Positions 36,729 through 49,760 of a DNA stretch of 64,000 bases are shown piece after piece. The stretch is from Epiperipatus broadwayi (lineage: Eukaryota; Onychophora; Udeonychophora; Euonychophora; Peripatidae): positions 6,159,544 to 6,223,543 of the forward strand of contig JAQFVV010012441.1 of NCBI GenBank assembly GCA_028023455.1, read 5' to 3'. The notes beneath the pieces are model-generated. The model ran no database searches. It saw only the letters and a program-made list of their open reading frames with translations, and was not told the DNA's origin. Positions within the stretch are counted from its first letter, which is position 1; each line of letters begins with the position of its first letter. The position numbers and the translations under genes are program-made.

Positions 36729-39248
36729 ATAATTCTTCTTGCATTTTAAAATATTCTGAGAGCAGTTTTTAGAACAATGATAATGATATGATAGAGAGTG
36801 TGTGAGCAGGTTTTCATTATTAATGCACAGAATTTAATATTAAACTTTTACTGAAGATAATAATAATATTAAGAATATTTATGTTTCTGTTTATAATTCA
36901 TAAATACTATATTGAAGTATTTAATAGTATATTATAAATTTTTTGGAATAATATAAATGTTTTCTTTTCACAGAGCCAAGAAAATACATTTGTCTCCTCA
37001 ACATAAAATAGACTGTTTAACTATATATAATTTTATAGGAGATATTCAAACAATTTTCTCATCATGTCAGGCAACTTATTTATTATTAGGAATTTAAAGT
37101 TTTTCATCCAAAATGAATTAATCCCAAATGACTTTGTTTTAGAAAGATGAGTATTTTTAACAAGTTACCTGAATATTCCAAAATCTAAATGTAATTTCAA
37201 TGTTTTGTGCCATCTCTTGGCCATTTTTGGTCACATATTCTTCATTATACACATATTTTATTGTAAATTCATAGTGTAATCTAAATTTAAAATTTAAAAA
37301 AATTCACATTTGGTATTATTTTTCCAAAAAAAAAAGATTTTTATTTGACATGTATTGTTATATAGTCCCACCTTGACAGCTTTGGTCTTTGTTCCACAGC
37401 AGTTTTATCCTGCTTTGACAACTTTGGCCATTGTTCCCCAGATCTTTCTTTCAGAAATCAAAACAAAATGTTTTACACTTTCATAATTGATTTTGAATGT
37501 AAATAAATATATTTTATATAATTTTTTACATTCATAATTAAGATTTTACATTAATTTATCAGAATATAAAGTTTGATTTTTTAAATTTTAAAAGAAAAAT
37601 AAATATGGAAAAGTGAACAATGCTCGACCACTATTTTAGACAATGAATAATGCTTGACCGCTATTTGAATATCAATGAGATTCAGTGTAAACTAACACAA
37701 CAGCATCTTTTTCATAAATATTTATGTATTTTATGATTATTTTTTATACTATATTGTCTAATTATTTAAAATATTTAATTTTAGAGCAAGAAAAGAAAAC
37801 AGAGATGAATATTCAGCATCGTAATTTCTAAGATATAGGGAATCAGTGGCGATTTCATGTTATAATTGGTTGAAAGATAATTATTTTGTTTTTCTGCAGG
37901 CTAATTTTCTTACATTTTTCTTATAATTTTCTTCAGTTATCAATGTTATTTTAAGTGTTTTGTTAAATTAAATCATTTTGAAAGTAAAATAATTCAATTT
38001 TTAGAAGCTAGATTAAGATAATACTGATTATTAATATAAAAACATTTCTGAATAGAGGCGATTATGAAATGTTCTTGATGAATAAAATCTCTCAAATTTT
38101 TACTCAAGCAGGCCAATAAGAAAATTGGATGACACAATGAAATAATTTAAAATCATTAGTACTATGGAAAAATTTAAAAATATGTTAATATAAGCTTGAA
38201 TAACAAATAAACCTGAAATAAGAATGAAAATTAATAATTAGTTCTTACACAGTCAAAGCAATGTCAATTGCTATCTTTTAAAGTTCCATAAAGTATGAAA
38301 TTTAATTAGTATATATTTAAACAACTTATATTAATTAGTTAGTTTTCCCATAATGTTTACTGCAATGTAAATCCTGTACACTCAAAGCCTTTAATTTAGA
38401 AGCTGTACCTAGGTAGAGTTAGTTTCCTAGCAAACCATTATTTTTATTAAGAAAAATAAAATTATTAAAAAAAAAACTTAATTAATTAAAACAATTAACT
38501 TTGAGTAAAAATTGTGAATGTGACACCCAATGTATGTACAAGGGTCAGTTTTTCTTTTTATATCCTAAGTTTTATGATTACTTTATGATTTCTAATACTG
38601 ACATTTTGTCACCCACTTTATTTCATTTGTTTGAATTCAATATCTTACTTACTCTAAGAAGAAATTCTAAAATTAATCTCATTATATATTCATTTTTCTA
38701 AATCAAGTAATTTATGTCTACACAGACTAATTAATTATTACATTTCCTGTTAAAATAAATTATTTATAAAATGAAATATTATAGTAAAAAAGAAAATATT
38801 ACAAAATGAAAATTATCTTATTCCAAATCAAAACATCTTACAATATTTATTTAACATATTCATTTTAATTTAATTTAAGTAGTCAGTCCATTTAAAATTG
38901 TCTTTTAAAACCAATATTTAAGAAACATTTTAAATAAGGAAGTGTTAAAGAAATTAATTACTTTACATTCATTCAGCCAAATATATATGTAATTTACTCT
39001 TTAATTTTCTATTATAAAATTATTAGCTTTATTGTGAATACTTTTAACTAACTAAATCTAAAATATTTAATTGCAGGATATTATATTAAAATTGAAATTG
39101 AATTAAAGCAATTTAACATTTAATTTACATATTAACAAGCTTAAATATAAGGGTTTGAACTTGGTTTTTAAGTTTAATACTAGTATTAAATCTTTCAAAT
39201 ACTTTAATAGTTATATTGTAATTATTTTACCTTATTGGCTTACAAATC
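36729..39248. other. AT-rich sequence with two small duplications
   Basis: Around 37370-37445, TTGACAGCTTTGGTCTTTGTTCC is echoed as TTGACAACTTTGGCCATTGTTCC. Around 37620-37670, AATGCTCGACCACTATTTT is echoed as AATGCTTGACCGCTATTTG. These are short tandem duplications of unknown origin. No supported frame was seen; 38501-38701 is low complexity. Confidence 0.4.
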
Positions 39249-39366
39249 ACATTAATTAGTCAAGCGTTGGTGGTCGAGTGGTCAGCACAGTTGCCTTACA
39301 AGCAGTTGTTCTGGGTTAGCTTTCTGGCTGATGCTATGACACATGAAAAAAAAATTACATTAATTA
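39249..39366 (+). mobile_element. tRNA-derived SINE, copy 3
   Basis: The body (39259-39353) begins GTCAAGCGTTGGTGGTCGAG and ends GATGCTATGACACATG plus an A run. It is flanked by ACATTAATTA (39249-39258 and 39357-39366). The A box TGGTCGAGTGG is intact; the B box is decayed (GGGTTAGCTTTC). The acceptor-like arms GCGTTGG and CTGATGC still pair with wobbles. Confidence 0.85.
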
Positions 39367-40949
39367 AGACTTTAAGTTCACAAATACCTAAAATGTAAGT
39401 ACTTTAAAATTACAAAGAAATAGTTACAGGACTAAAATCATAACTAAGCTTCTAAAATTACTTTACAGTTATTAAATTGCAAAAAATATGTATACACTGA
39501 CTTATCGTGTAAATAAGCATAGCATTATTAAACAAAACACAGTTTATTTATTCTAAAAATCAAATTATTAAAAAAAGTTTTTTTTAGACATTAGGCTGAA
39601 ATATAACTGGACATTTAGCTTCAAGCAAAGGCCAAAGGTCATAATATATATATATTAGTTTTTAATTAGTGAACATTTTATTTCTGTATATATATTAAAA
39701 CGAAAAATTTCATGTGCTTCAGATAATATTTATATATATGTTTACACATGTATTGTTTAAGGAATAGGATCGTTACAGTGGAAAAAAAATCGATGTTGTA
39801 TTGACTGAAATCAAGAATCAAGGCAATAAGTTTAAGCTTTGGATATGGCAAAGCTCATCTGTAATCAATGGTACCTGGTCTCCATACTAAACCTATCTCC
39901 CACTGCACCAAATGACACAAGAATGGTAATTATTAGTGGGAATCAAAGGTTTTATTTGTAATGAATTTTATTTATAAATTTCTTTAAACATTTAAGTGAA
40001 GACAAACAAATTGATTAATGTTCATCTCATTTTCCCATTTTTTAAGGACATTTTTCAGTTCAAGAGCTAAATATTTAGTTTATTTTTTTTGGATTTATTT
40101 TATAGCTAGAAATTTAGCTATGAATCAGTTATTTAAAAATACTTACATCTAGCTAAAGGAAAGTGTTCATATCTACTTGGAACCCAAACCTTATGTTATG
40201 TCTATTGATAGACAATATGTGATAATCATTTATACTATGTAAACTTTTGAAAATTGAAACCTCTTTATCTGCTATCGAAAATTTTTTTACATCGATATTT
40301 TTGCCAACATAATTGTTAAACTGATATTTGCATCATTAATGCACTGTAAAATACTATTAAATATTCCATATTGGTCTATTGTTCACCAGAATTCATCCAC
40401 AGAAGAATAGGGAAAGAGGTTAATTATTAATTATTCAGTGAGGTAACTAATAGTTGGTGTAAGCTATTTTTGTTTGTTTTACTTTACCTTCTACAAATAA
40501 CTAACAAAATTCACTTATATTGATCAATAATTAAATCAAAAGTTAAGATATGCTACCTGAAACAAATTAACAGCTGATTAAAAATCTTAAAATACCAAAA
40601 AATCTTCATGTTCTAAATATGTGTCTGTATAAACCATAATCTTGGAAGTAATAAGAATCTACTTTATAAAAAGAAAAACAAATGAATAATTTATTTCACA
40701 GAGTTCATTAGAAGTTTGAGAACTCGAAGTAGCAGAATTAAGTCATCTAAATCCACCATTTTACTATTCTATAAAAGCATGCACATCTGACTAATTAAAT
40801 GGATTGTTGATATGTTTAAGTACCAAAAATGTCAGAGATATACCTGGTCCATGGATGTTCATTCCTATTGTCTATACTCTAACAATGCATTAAGTTACAC
40901 AGAGTCATCTGTGTTAACTCTGAGTACTACTGTCATATTAACACCATCA
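39367..40949. other. AT-rich sequence, nothing recognised
   Basis: A patch of more ordinary composition at 39770-39950 (through GGTACCTGGTCTCCATAC) has no supported frame. The rest is AT-rich. Confidence 0.4.
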
Positions 40950-41175
40950 CTGAAGTGTTTGTTTATCTAAACTTTTTATACCAATAATTTCACTCTTTGC
41001 GGTCAAATTGCAACTTTACTATCCATATAAATATATTGGGTCATAAATAAAGATGGGAATACACCTTTAATATTTAAAAAACATTGCCTTGACAATAGAT
41101 TGAGATTGAAGATTGTTATTGATATTGGGATTGTCTAAGTATTGACTGTTTTTTAATGATTTATATATATATACA
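40950..41175. repeat. Dispersed repeat ending in a (TA)n run, copy 2
   Basis: It matches 17745-17961 in order: TTTGCGGTCAA, AAGATGGGAATACACC, CCTTGACAATAGATTGAGATTG, GGGATTGTCTAAG and a TA run. Confidence 0.5.
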
Positions 41176-41224
41176 TTAATGTAAAAAATTGCTTATATAA
41201 GGTTTAAATAAAAAAAAATAATAA

Positions 41225-41475
41225 TATTCATTGTACCGAATATACTTTTAATGCTTTTCACATTATATTTATTCATTGACTATCTGTTGAGAACATTTTT
41301 TTAGTTCATTACATATTTATTTTGTGAAATCCTCTTTATTTTATTTTTGCGTCTTCTCTCTTTATATATAACTAACAGCACTCGGATCACAGCCATGGCT
41401 GTGTTCTCTTTTGTGATTATAAAAAGTGGATGAATTAAACTCTTTGGGCTTAATCTTACATTTTTTATACATTAA
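41225..41475 (-). pseudogene. Penelope-like endonuclease fragment, minus strand
   Basis: On the minus strand, codons near 41465-41385 read KIKPKEFNSSTFYNHKREH followed by SHGCD. This aligns with KIKPEACNSSIFLSHQREHDHGCD in the copy at 8308. Further on, near 41310-41340, NKIKRISQNKYVMN aligns with KRKIKQAWFITQNEYIMN. It is a 5'-truncated, frame-broken copy of the same PLE family. Confidence 0.75.
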
Positions 41476-41690
41476 TGAGGAATTTGAATATGTAATGAAC
41501 AAAAACTAATTGCATTTAAATTAGCAAAAAATTAATGATCTCAGCAGACTGACCACGAATATGACTTGAATGCGGCGAAAGTACCTAAATATAAAACTTT
41601 ATATTTAAATTCTGTATTAATGTTTCTTCATATTAGAATTTAGAATGGCAGAGTATGGAAACGTATTAAATATATATATATTAAAATTTA
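41476..41690 (+). repeat. Penelope-like element 3' end, plus strand, head to head with the previous copy
   Basis: It begins within the last endonuclease codons (GAATATGTAATGAAC, matching GAATATATAATGAAC near 8577). It continues through CTCAGCAGACTG and TTATATTTAAATTCTGTAT to a (TA)n run near 41670-41680. Its 5' truncation point abuts the 5' truncation point of the minus-strand copy. Confidence 0.65.
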
Positions 41691-42544
41691 TTTTAATCTA
41701 AAGTTTTAAATTTTATTTATCATTGTTTATAAATGCAAATTGTATAACTTTTATATGTTTTAAACAAAAATAAAAAAGCAAATTATTAAACTAATATAAT
41801 TATTAATATTAGGATTTTTGACTTTTTAAACAAAAATATAAAATTTCAATATTCAAGCTATTTCTTCACAAAATATTACATTGTAATATTATATATAATG
41901 AAATTATTTTCTCATGATAATGCATTATGCAAATATGCTTGTTACCACTTACTTTGTATATATATATATGAAGACCCTCTTGTAAATTTATGCGGAAAAC
42001 TTTTATTAACTTTGAATTAGTTTTTTTTTATGAATTATTTATGATTAGTATTTCAAATTTTATAAAATATTTTAAGCATTATTATTGGTATTTTATAATG
42101 TTTCAACTTTTCTGAACAGTCAGAGTTATTGTATTTCATTTGGGAAAACAAAAAATTATATTGCATTGTGATCATCAGAATCATTTATATAAACACATAA
42201 AATAAAATAGGTAATGACTGTTACCATAACTGATTGCCTTGTTCATTGTATTTTTATTACTGCATATCTTAAATTAAATTGAGCCTAATCATTCCGAAAG
42301 CATGTCTTAAGTTTCAATATAAATTAACCCTATGCCCAACATTCTATATAGAAGGAATAGTCTTGGGTATATCATTATCTATGTATATCATCATATTGTA
42401 TGCTCATTATTATCCAGCATGTCCCTCAGTGGATTGCATGACTTCTCAGCGTTGATGGTAGATTATGTGTATATGTTTGAAAATTGTTTAAAGAGTAAAA
42501 TAGCTATATTTGGTAACTTATAAATATGACATGAGATATGATCA

Positions 42545-42869
42545 CATATTTTTAAGCTTCCTTCAGCCATCTACTCTATCATATACAACTGACTCACATG
42601 TGAAAAAAAGATAAATAATCTTCAATATATACATTTATTTGATGCTGAACAAGCAATCATCAGATGGTATAGATCATCGTCTCCCAGTATATGCTTAAAT
42701 GTTTGCAAATACCTTAATAGTTCATATGTCATATAATAATAATGGATTTATATATATATAATTACATTCTGATTTACTGCCATTCTAACTACTAATGTAA
42801 AACAATACTAAAACAGTTTAAATATAAAATTTAGCAAGATTTATTGTACCAAGCATGCTTTCATTACTT
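42545..42869 (-). repeat. Hammerhead-bearing dispersed repeat, family 1, copy 2
   Basis: On the minus strand this block directly follows the Penelope endonuclease remnant at 42870-43165. It contains the family 1 hammerhead (42613-42678). Shared words with 11030-11400 include CATCTACTC / CCATCTCATATTACTGACC and AAAGATAAATAATC. A 14 bp (TA)n run lies at about 42750. Confidence 0.6.
42613..42678 (-). ncRNA. Hammerhead ribozyme-like motif, family 1, copy 2 (core damaged)
   Basis: CUGAUGA is intact and UGCU-UGUUC-AGCA forms helix II. GAAA has become CAAA, a catalytic-core change. Outer helix I is kept by AUCU with AGAU. The copy is probably inactive. Confidence 0.5.
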
Positions 42870-43165
42870 TCGTGTCATGTTCATGGTTAGTCTGCTTAGA
42901 ACATTCATTATTACTGATTGGAATGCAATTTGATGTTCGGTTCATAACATATTCATTTTATATAATACACCATGGCTCCTTTATTTTATGTTTATATAAT
43001 ACACCATGGCTTCTTTATTTTATGTTCATGATTGCTTCTTTTTTCACACATAATTTTAACAATGCTCCCATCATAATAACTAGTCACAACTATAGCATGC
43101 CCTCTTTCATGATTATTAAAAACAGATGAATTGTTTCTGGCTTAATTATACATTTTTTTAATAAA
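42870..43165 (-). pseudogene. Penelope-like endonuclease fragment with small tandem duplication
   Basis: Minus-strand translation gives IIKPE near 43145, and KHKIKEPWCII then NEYVMNRTS near 42990-42940. This aligns with KRKIKQAWFI and NEYIMNQKS of the 8308 copy. A 35 bp segment containing TATAATACACCATGGC is tandemly duplicated (about 42958-43025). The ORF on the plus strand here is antisense and meaningless. Confidence 0.7.
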
Positions 43166-45255
43166 TTTATGAATGTTAAGTCATTCTAAGATTTGCCCTG
43201 ATCTCACTATAATGTATGGTTAGCCTTTTTGCTTCTAGTTAACAGCAAAACCACACTTGGCCTGTCCAATGTTAAAATTGTGTTTTGTGTTGTTAAAATA
43301 AGCTTGTTTAGATTTATGAGGATTCTGAATTGGATATTTAAATTTGTCCAAGCATATTTGTGCTACTTTATTTCCCATATGTAATAAATATGGCAGAGCA
43401 ATCCAGCTTGTATCATTTCTACAATCGATAGTTTTTCAAATTATATATAGTTAATTTTAATATTTTCACGGATAACTAATGAATTCATAGTATTATTTTT
43501 TCCGGAGCTTCCGTGTAATAAAAATGTAATAGATAAATGACTGACATTTCAATACAATAACAAGTACTTTTCTCAGAGTATATATATATAACTAAAATAT
43601 AATCGTGAATAAAAGTTTTAAATATAATGATGAATAAATATACTCAAACCCAAACTAATAATTATAAGACCTTATATTTAAATTTAAAAAGTCTTATTTA
43701 TATAATAAATGTTTTCATCATGGCTTTGTTGATATTGTAAGCTTAAAATTCTACCTGTTATGCACATTTTTCATAATAGTGTTTAAAATTTCTTTATTTC
43801 TATAGCTTGAATGATTCTAGACAAAAGAAATAATTTTCACTATAGATAGGGAGATACATGATAGGTTTTATGGTATTGTCTTCCTCTTTCTTTTGTCATG
43901 GTTTATTTTCTTGTAAGTAGGTAAAGTTGTATCTTATATACAATTGAGGCTCATATCTGAATAAAACTACATAATTTTAGATATTTTACTGTGTGCCTCT
44001 AGTCGCAATAGTCGCAAATACATTTTTAGTAGAAAATATTGTCATAATTGCTACATTATATTTAGTACTGAGATATACTTCTAAACAGCCAGATGTTAAT
44101 AAGCAATGGAAAGCTATTCTACCTCATAAATTTGCAGGAAAAATATTTCAACTAGCAGTCTTTCATTTTTACTAGAAATAAAGTTGCAATAACCACCATA
44201 TCAGATATTCTTAGACTCATTATAGTCATTTGTTTTTTTTTTAATTTCTATCTAGTAATAACCATTCTAATTCTTTTATAGGATTTTCTCTCTTTTCTTT
44301 CTGGAATCCATCTGGGTTGCTCTCTTCCCCAATTTAAGATTTTCTCAAAATAGTTGTTCAGAAGCTATTTATATATACTTTTGCTCTATAGTAAATACAT
44401 TATATTCCATCATCCTTAGCTTTTTATGGTATTCATTCATTTATTTATTTTTTATTTAACACACTGGGAAAACTAATTATCTCCGAATTAATTTGTATTG
44501 GAATGTTTTCACAAACACCTTTATCTCAAATTTCAAATACAATATATTTCATTATACAAAACATGTTTATTTTACATTCACATTTATACTAACATTTGTT
44601 TTCCAAATAATTATAAAACAACTTTAAATTACAGAGAATGGAAGGAAAACAACAATAGGACCTGTGATTTTTATTTTAGTCTGCATAATTGTAACTTTAT
44701 ATATATTTAATAAAATATATGTTTCTACCATCACATTTATAACCCTAAAAATGCAACTTAATTAACAAGCCTTTAATCATAGGCAGATCTGCAATCTGAG
44801 TTTTGTGTTAGACACATAGTAAACTTTAAAAAATGACGTTTTCTTTTTCTTTGATTTCTTTGCAAGAGATACACTTCTATCATATAAATATAATATGTAT
44901 ATCTATATAACAATACTCAAATATTCAATTAAGAGTATTCCAATTATTGTTCAGTAAAGTTTACATTATTTATTAAATTGTCATTAATACTGTGGTGACA
45001 CGGCGATGTTATTTGAAATCAGGTGAACTATTACAAAATTCTTCTTAAAAAATAAGAACATGTAACAAAAAATATTCTGATTTCTCAATTCATGTCTAAT
45101 TTAAATTCTTATTCATGAATTAATTCCTGACTTTTAACCAAAATTGATTTCTCTAATTATTGTTACTTTCCGTTGGAAGTTATTTATTTATTTTTTCACG
45201 TTTAATATGATTGAGGTCATCCCTTTTCATCAACTTGCTAAATGGTATTTATCAA
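43166..45255. other. AT-rich sequence, nothing recognised
   Basis: The 60-codon frame at 43993-44175 has one plausible hydrophobic segment but no support. No repeat family was recognised. Confidence 0.4.
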
Positions 45256-47369
<2,114 letters not shown>

Positions 47370-47471
47370 TTACATTAGAGGTGATTTGAACCCAGACTTT
47401 CAAACTCCTGTTAGTCATCTACTCCATCTTATACAAACATCATGCATGATCACATACATGCAGAACAGATA

Positions 47472-47532
47472 AATGATCTCCAATATGGATATTTCATGCT
47501 AAACCAGCACTCATGAGTCAGTCTAGATCATC
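47472..47532 (-). ncRNA. Hammerhead ribozyme-like motif, family 1, copy 3
   Basis: Helix II is GUGCU-GGUUU-AGCAU and GAAA is intact. CUGAUGA has one change (CUCAUGA), which would hit the catalytic core. Outer helix I is strong: AUGAUCU pairs with AGAUCAU over 7 bp. The matching position in the 11121 copy pairs UAAUC with GAUUA, so the pairing is kept by paired changes. Confidence 0.6.
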
Positions 47533-47910
47533 ATCTCACACATGTATATATATACAATCAATTCTTAGTTTATATTAAGATAGCAGATCTTCATACTTTA
47601 ATGGACAGGCTTCAATCTTCTCCACTCTCCAATTCTTCAGCATCCATATAATTGAAAATCTGATAATGGCATGTTCAAAACCCTTGTTTGTCAATTATGT
47701 TGTCATACCTATGTTGATTGTGTTATTTTGACTCATATGAAGGACCTTTAAGCCCATTTAAGTGCAATGGCAAATAACGGGTTTGAAAATGAGATCATCA
47801 GATTTTCAATGACTTGTAAGGCTGAAGAGTAGGAGAGTGGAGAAGACTGAAGCCTGTCCATTAAAGTTTGAAGATTTGCTATCTTAATATAAACTGAGTA
47901 CTAATCATTG

Positions 47911-47965
47911 GAAGATGATGGTCTGAACCAACTGATGAGAGGTGGTTCAACATGAAATAAGGGTA
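47911..47965 (+). ncRNA. Hammerhead ribozyme-like motif, family 1, copy 4 (3' part lost)
   Basis: GGUCUGAACCAA precedes an intact CUGAUGA (47932-47938), and GAAA follows at 47954-47957. Helix II is degraded, and the sequence jumps to family 2 soon after, so helix I cannot close. Confidence 0.45.
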
Positions 47966-48127
47966 TTAAACCACTAAATATTCACATGATCACCATCTTT
48001 TATATTAGCACATAATTGTTATTAAACAAGGCAAAACTATCCATACAGTAGTGCCACCCTGTGCCAACCAGAGTAATCAATGGATGCCAGAAGGCTTGTG
48101 CATAAAATCCCTATCTAGTGCCTACTC

Positions 48128-48186
48128 ATCCAATATCCCCGTACTAGTTTCTGGCTTGTGGCCTTTGTCAGTGAAGAGCCTTGGAT
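48128..48186 (-). ncRNA. Hammerhead ribozyme-like motif, family 2, minus copy
   Basis: On the minus strand, AUCCAA pairs with UUGGAU (outer helix I), followed by a weaker inner helix. GGC-CACAA-GCC forms helix II, GAAA is intact and the cleavage triplet is GUA. The core reads CUGACAA instead of CUGANGA, as expected if an ancestral CUGACGA lost its CpG on one strand. Confidence 0.6.
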
Positions 48187-48598
48187 CTGAGAGCCCTGCA
48201 CCTAGATCTTAGGATCTAATGCAGCTCTCCAGAAGCCATCTCTTATTTCTACTTAACTACAAAACTATGAGAATGAAATTGAAAACACAGGGTGTCACTA
48301 CTGTATGGAGAATTTTGCCTTGTTTAATAACAATTATGTGCTAGTATAAGAGATGGTGATCATGTGACGTTTAGTGGATTAACACCAATCCTGCTTAATA
48401 TCTTAGTGGTGACTATGGTTGTTAAAGAGCTAAAGACACCAAAATGTATGGGTGCTGAACTGAATTCAGACCCATATGACTATATAAGCTATTGAGCTTA
48501 GATTGAAAATATTTTTGTGTTTTCCAATTTTATTCTCGAAGTTAAGTGGCTTCTGGAGGATTGCATTAGATCCTAGAATCTAGGTGCAGTGCTCTCAG

Positions 48599-48657
48599 AT
48601 CCAAGGCTCCTCACTGATGAAGGCCACAAGCCAGAAACTAGTCTGGGGATATTAAAT
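48599..48657 (+). ncRNA. Hammerhead ribozyme-like motif, family 2, intact core
   Basis: CUGAUGA (48614-48620), helix II GGC-CACAA-GCC, GAAA (48634-48637), then C-UA-G giving a 2 bp helix III with a 2 nt loop. The cleavage triplet GUC follows (48641-48643), the preferred triplet of natural hammerheads. Helix I: UCCUCA before the core pairs with UGGGGA after the cleavage site. Beyond an internal loop, AUCCAA faces UUAAAU (intact as UUGGAU in the 48128 copy). The weak point is an A-A apposition at the base of helix II. The very short helix III suggests cleavage as a dimer, as in newt and retrozyme hammerheads. Confidence 0.7.
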
Positions 48658-48905
48658 GAGTAGGCACTAGATAGGATTTTATGCACAAGCCTTCTGTAAT
48701 CCATTGATTACTCTGGTTGGCACAGGGTGGCACTATTGTATGGAGAGTTTTGCCTTGTGCCTTGTTTAAATAAATATATTAGAGATCATTTATATTTTTC
48801 ACCTTACGTGATCATGAGCATTGGTTGTATATGATGAAGTGGATGACTAAAGGGATCTTGAAAGTCTGGGTTCAAATGTCCTCTAATTGCATCTAACTTA
48901 ACTAT

Positions 48906-49066
48906 ATATTTAATATACTTCTATTTAAACATAGCATATTTAAATGTAGAAAGGTCTTAGAATAGCATAAAAAAGAAAAAATAGTAGAACATTTTTGAAA
49001 ATATAAGAATGAAATTTGGAATGATCAACAACAAATAAAAATGTTATTTTCCACTTTTATATATAT
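48906..49066. other. AT-rich spacer
   Basis: The short spacer ends in ATATAT, the left target of the solo LTR. Confidence 0.5.
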
Positions 49067-49439
49067 TGTAACGTTTATTTATATACGTTACAAATATATT
49101 GGCATTTGGTAAAAGCTAAAAAAGTAAATTTAGATTTTTTTTTGATTAGTATAATTTTTGTTAAAATGTGCAATGAAGGTTAAAATTGTCATTCTTATTT
49201 TTTTTTATCTAATTGGAAAGAATAAATGACATACAGATTACTAATCCAGATAAATTAAAAGAATTCCAAAAGTATAAGCTAAAAGAAAAATATTTTAGCT
49301 AATTAAAGATGGAAGAATAATGCTAAAAAAAAAAAGAGAACTTTGTAACTTAAATTTAAGAGAGAGTGTATAAGATTATTATCTTATACGCTGATAAAAA
49401 GACAAAAGAGTGCGCAGAAGTTCCAAAAATGGAGCGCGA

Positions 49440-49449
49440 TATAAAAAGG
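49440..49449 (+). promoter_or_regulatory. TATA box of the solo LTR
   Basis: TATAAAAAGG follows a short GC-containing stretch (GAGCGCGA). Transcription would start about 30 bp downstream, before the higher-GC leader at 49465-49620. Confidence 0.6.
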
Positions 49450-49749
49450 AGATGACAACTTCAATCTGGGTCTTCTCTTTTACTTCTAGTTACATCTCTG
49501 AAAGTTGGAGGTTTCCACGAGCATAACCTGTGGCAAGAAATATACTTCTACACAGTTATGCCCCTTGCTGTACCAAGCTGTCACGCAAGCATGGAAATGG
49601 GACTTGTGAAGACCGCTTTTTGCAATAAAAGGGTCACTACAACCGTGCCTTTTCTCCAGCTATAGAACGGAACAATAATGGAAGACACCGGCAGGAGAGA
49701 CCAATGGAAATTCTCATGATCTGGGATCCCATAAACCTACATGAACTTA

Positions 49750-49760
49750 CCGGTAAGTTA
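49750..49760 (+). other. Splice donor-like site in the solo LTR
   Basis: CCGGTAAGTTA fits the GTAAGT donor consensus closely. An AATAAA (49624-49629) lies between the TATA box and this site. A transcript started in this LTR could splice into downstream sequence. Confidence 0.4.

Larger units (their letters stand above)
47370..48905. repeat. Nested foldback made of two hammerhead-bearing repeat families
   Basis: The outer arms are family 1: 47380-47660 (minus sense) is mirrored by 47775-47965 and, for its end, by 48780-48900 (GAAAGTCTGGGTTCAAAT against ATTTGAACCCAGACTTTC). Between them, 47966-48775 is family 2. Module A at 47968-48060 (CACTAAATATTCACATGATCACC onward) is mirrored at 48286-48385. 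Module B at 48060-48245 is mirrored at 48540-48735. It thus contains inverted pairs at two levels. No coding frame is supported. The structure suggests repeated insertion, or dimeric copying of small ribozyme-bearing elements. Confidence 0.8.

Noticed and set aside
35989-36744. Long ORFs of 247 and 244 codons (poly-Lys/Glu and poly-Leu)
   Set aside because: They are translations of the AAT/AAG microsatellite on the two strands.
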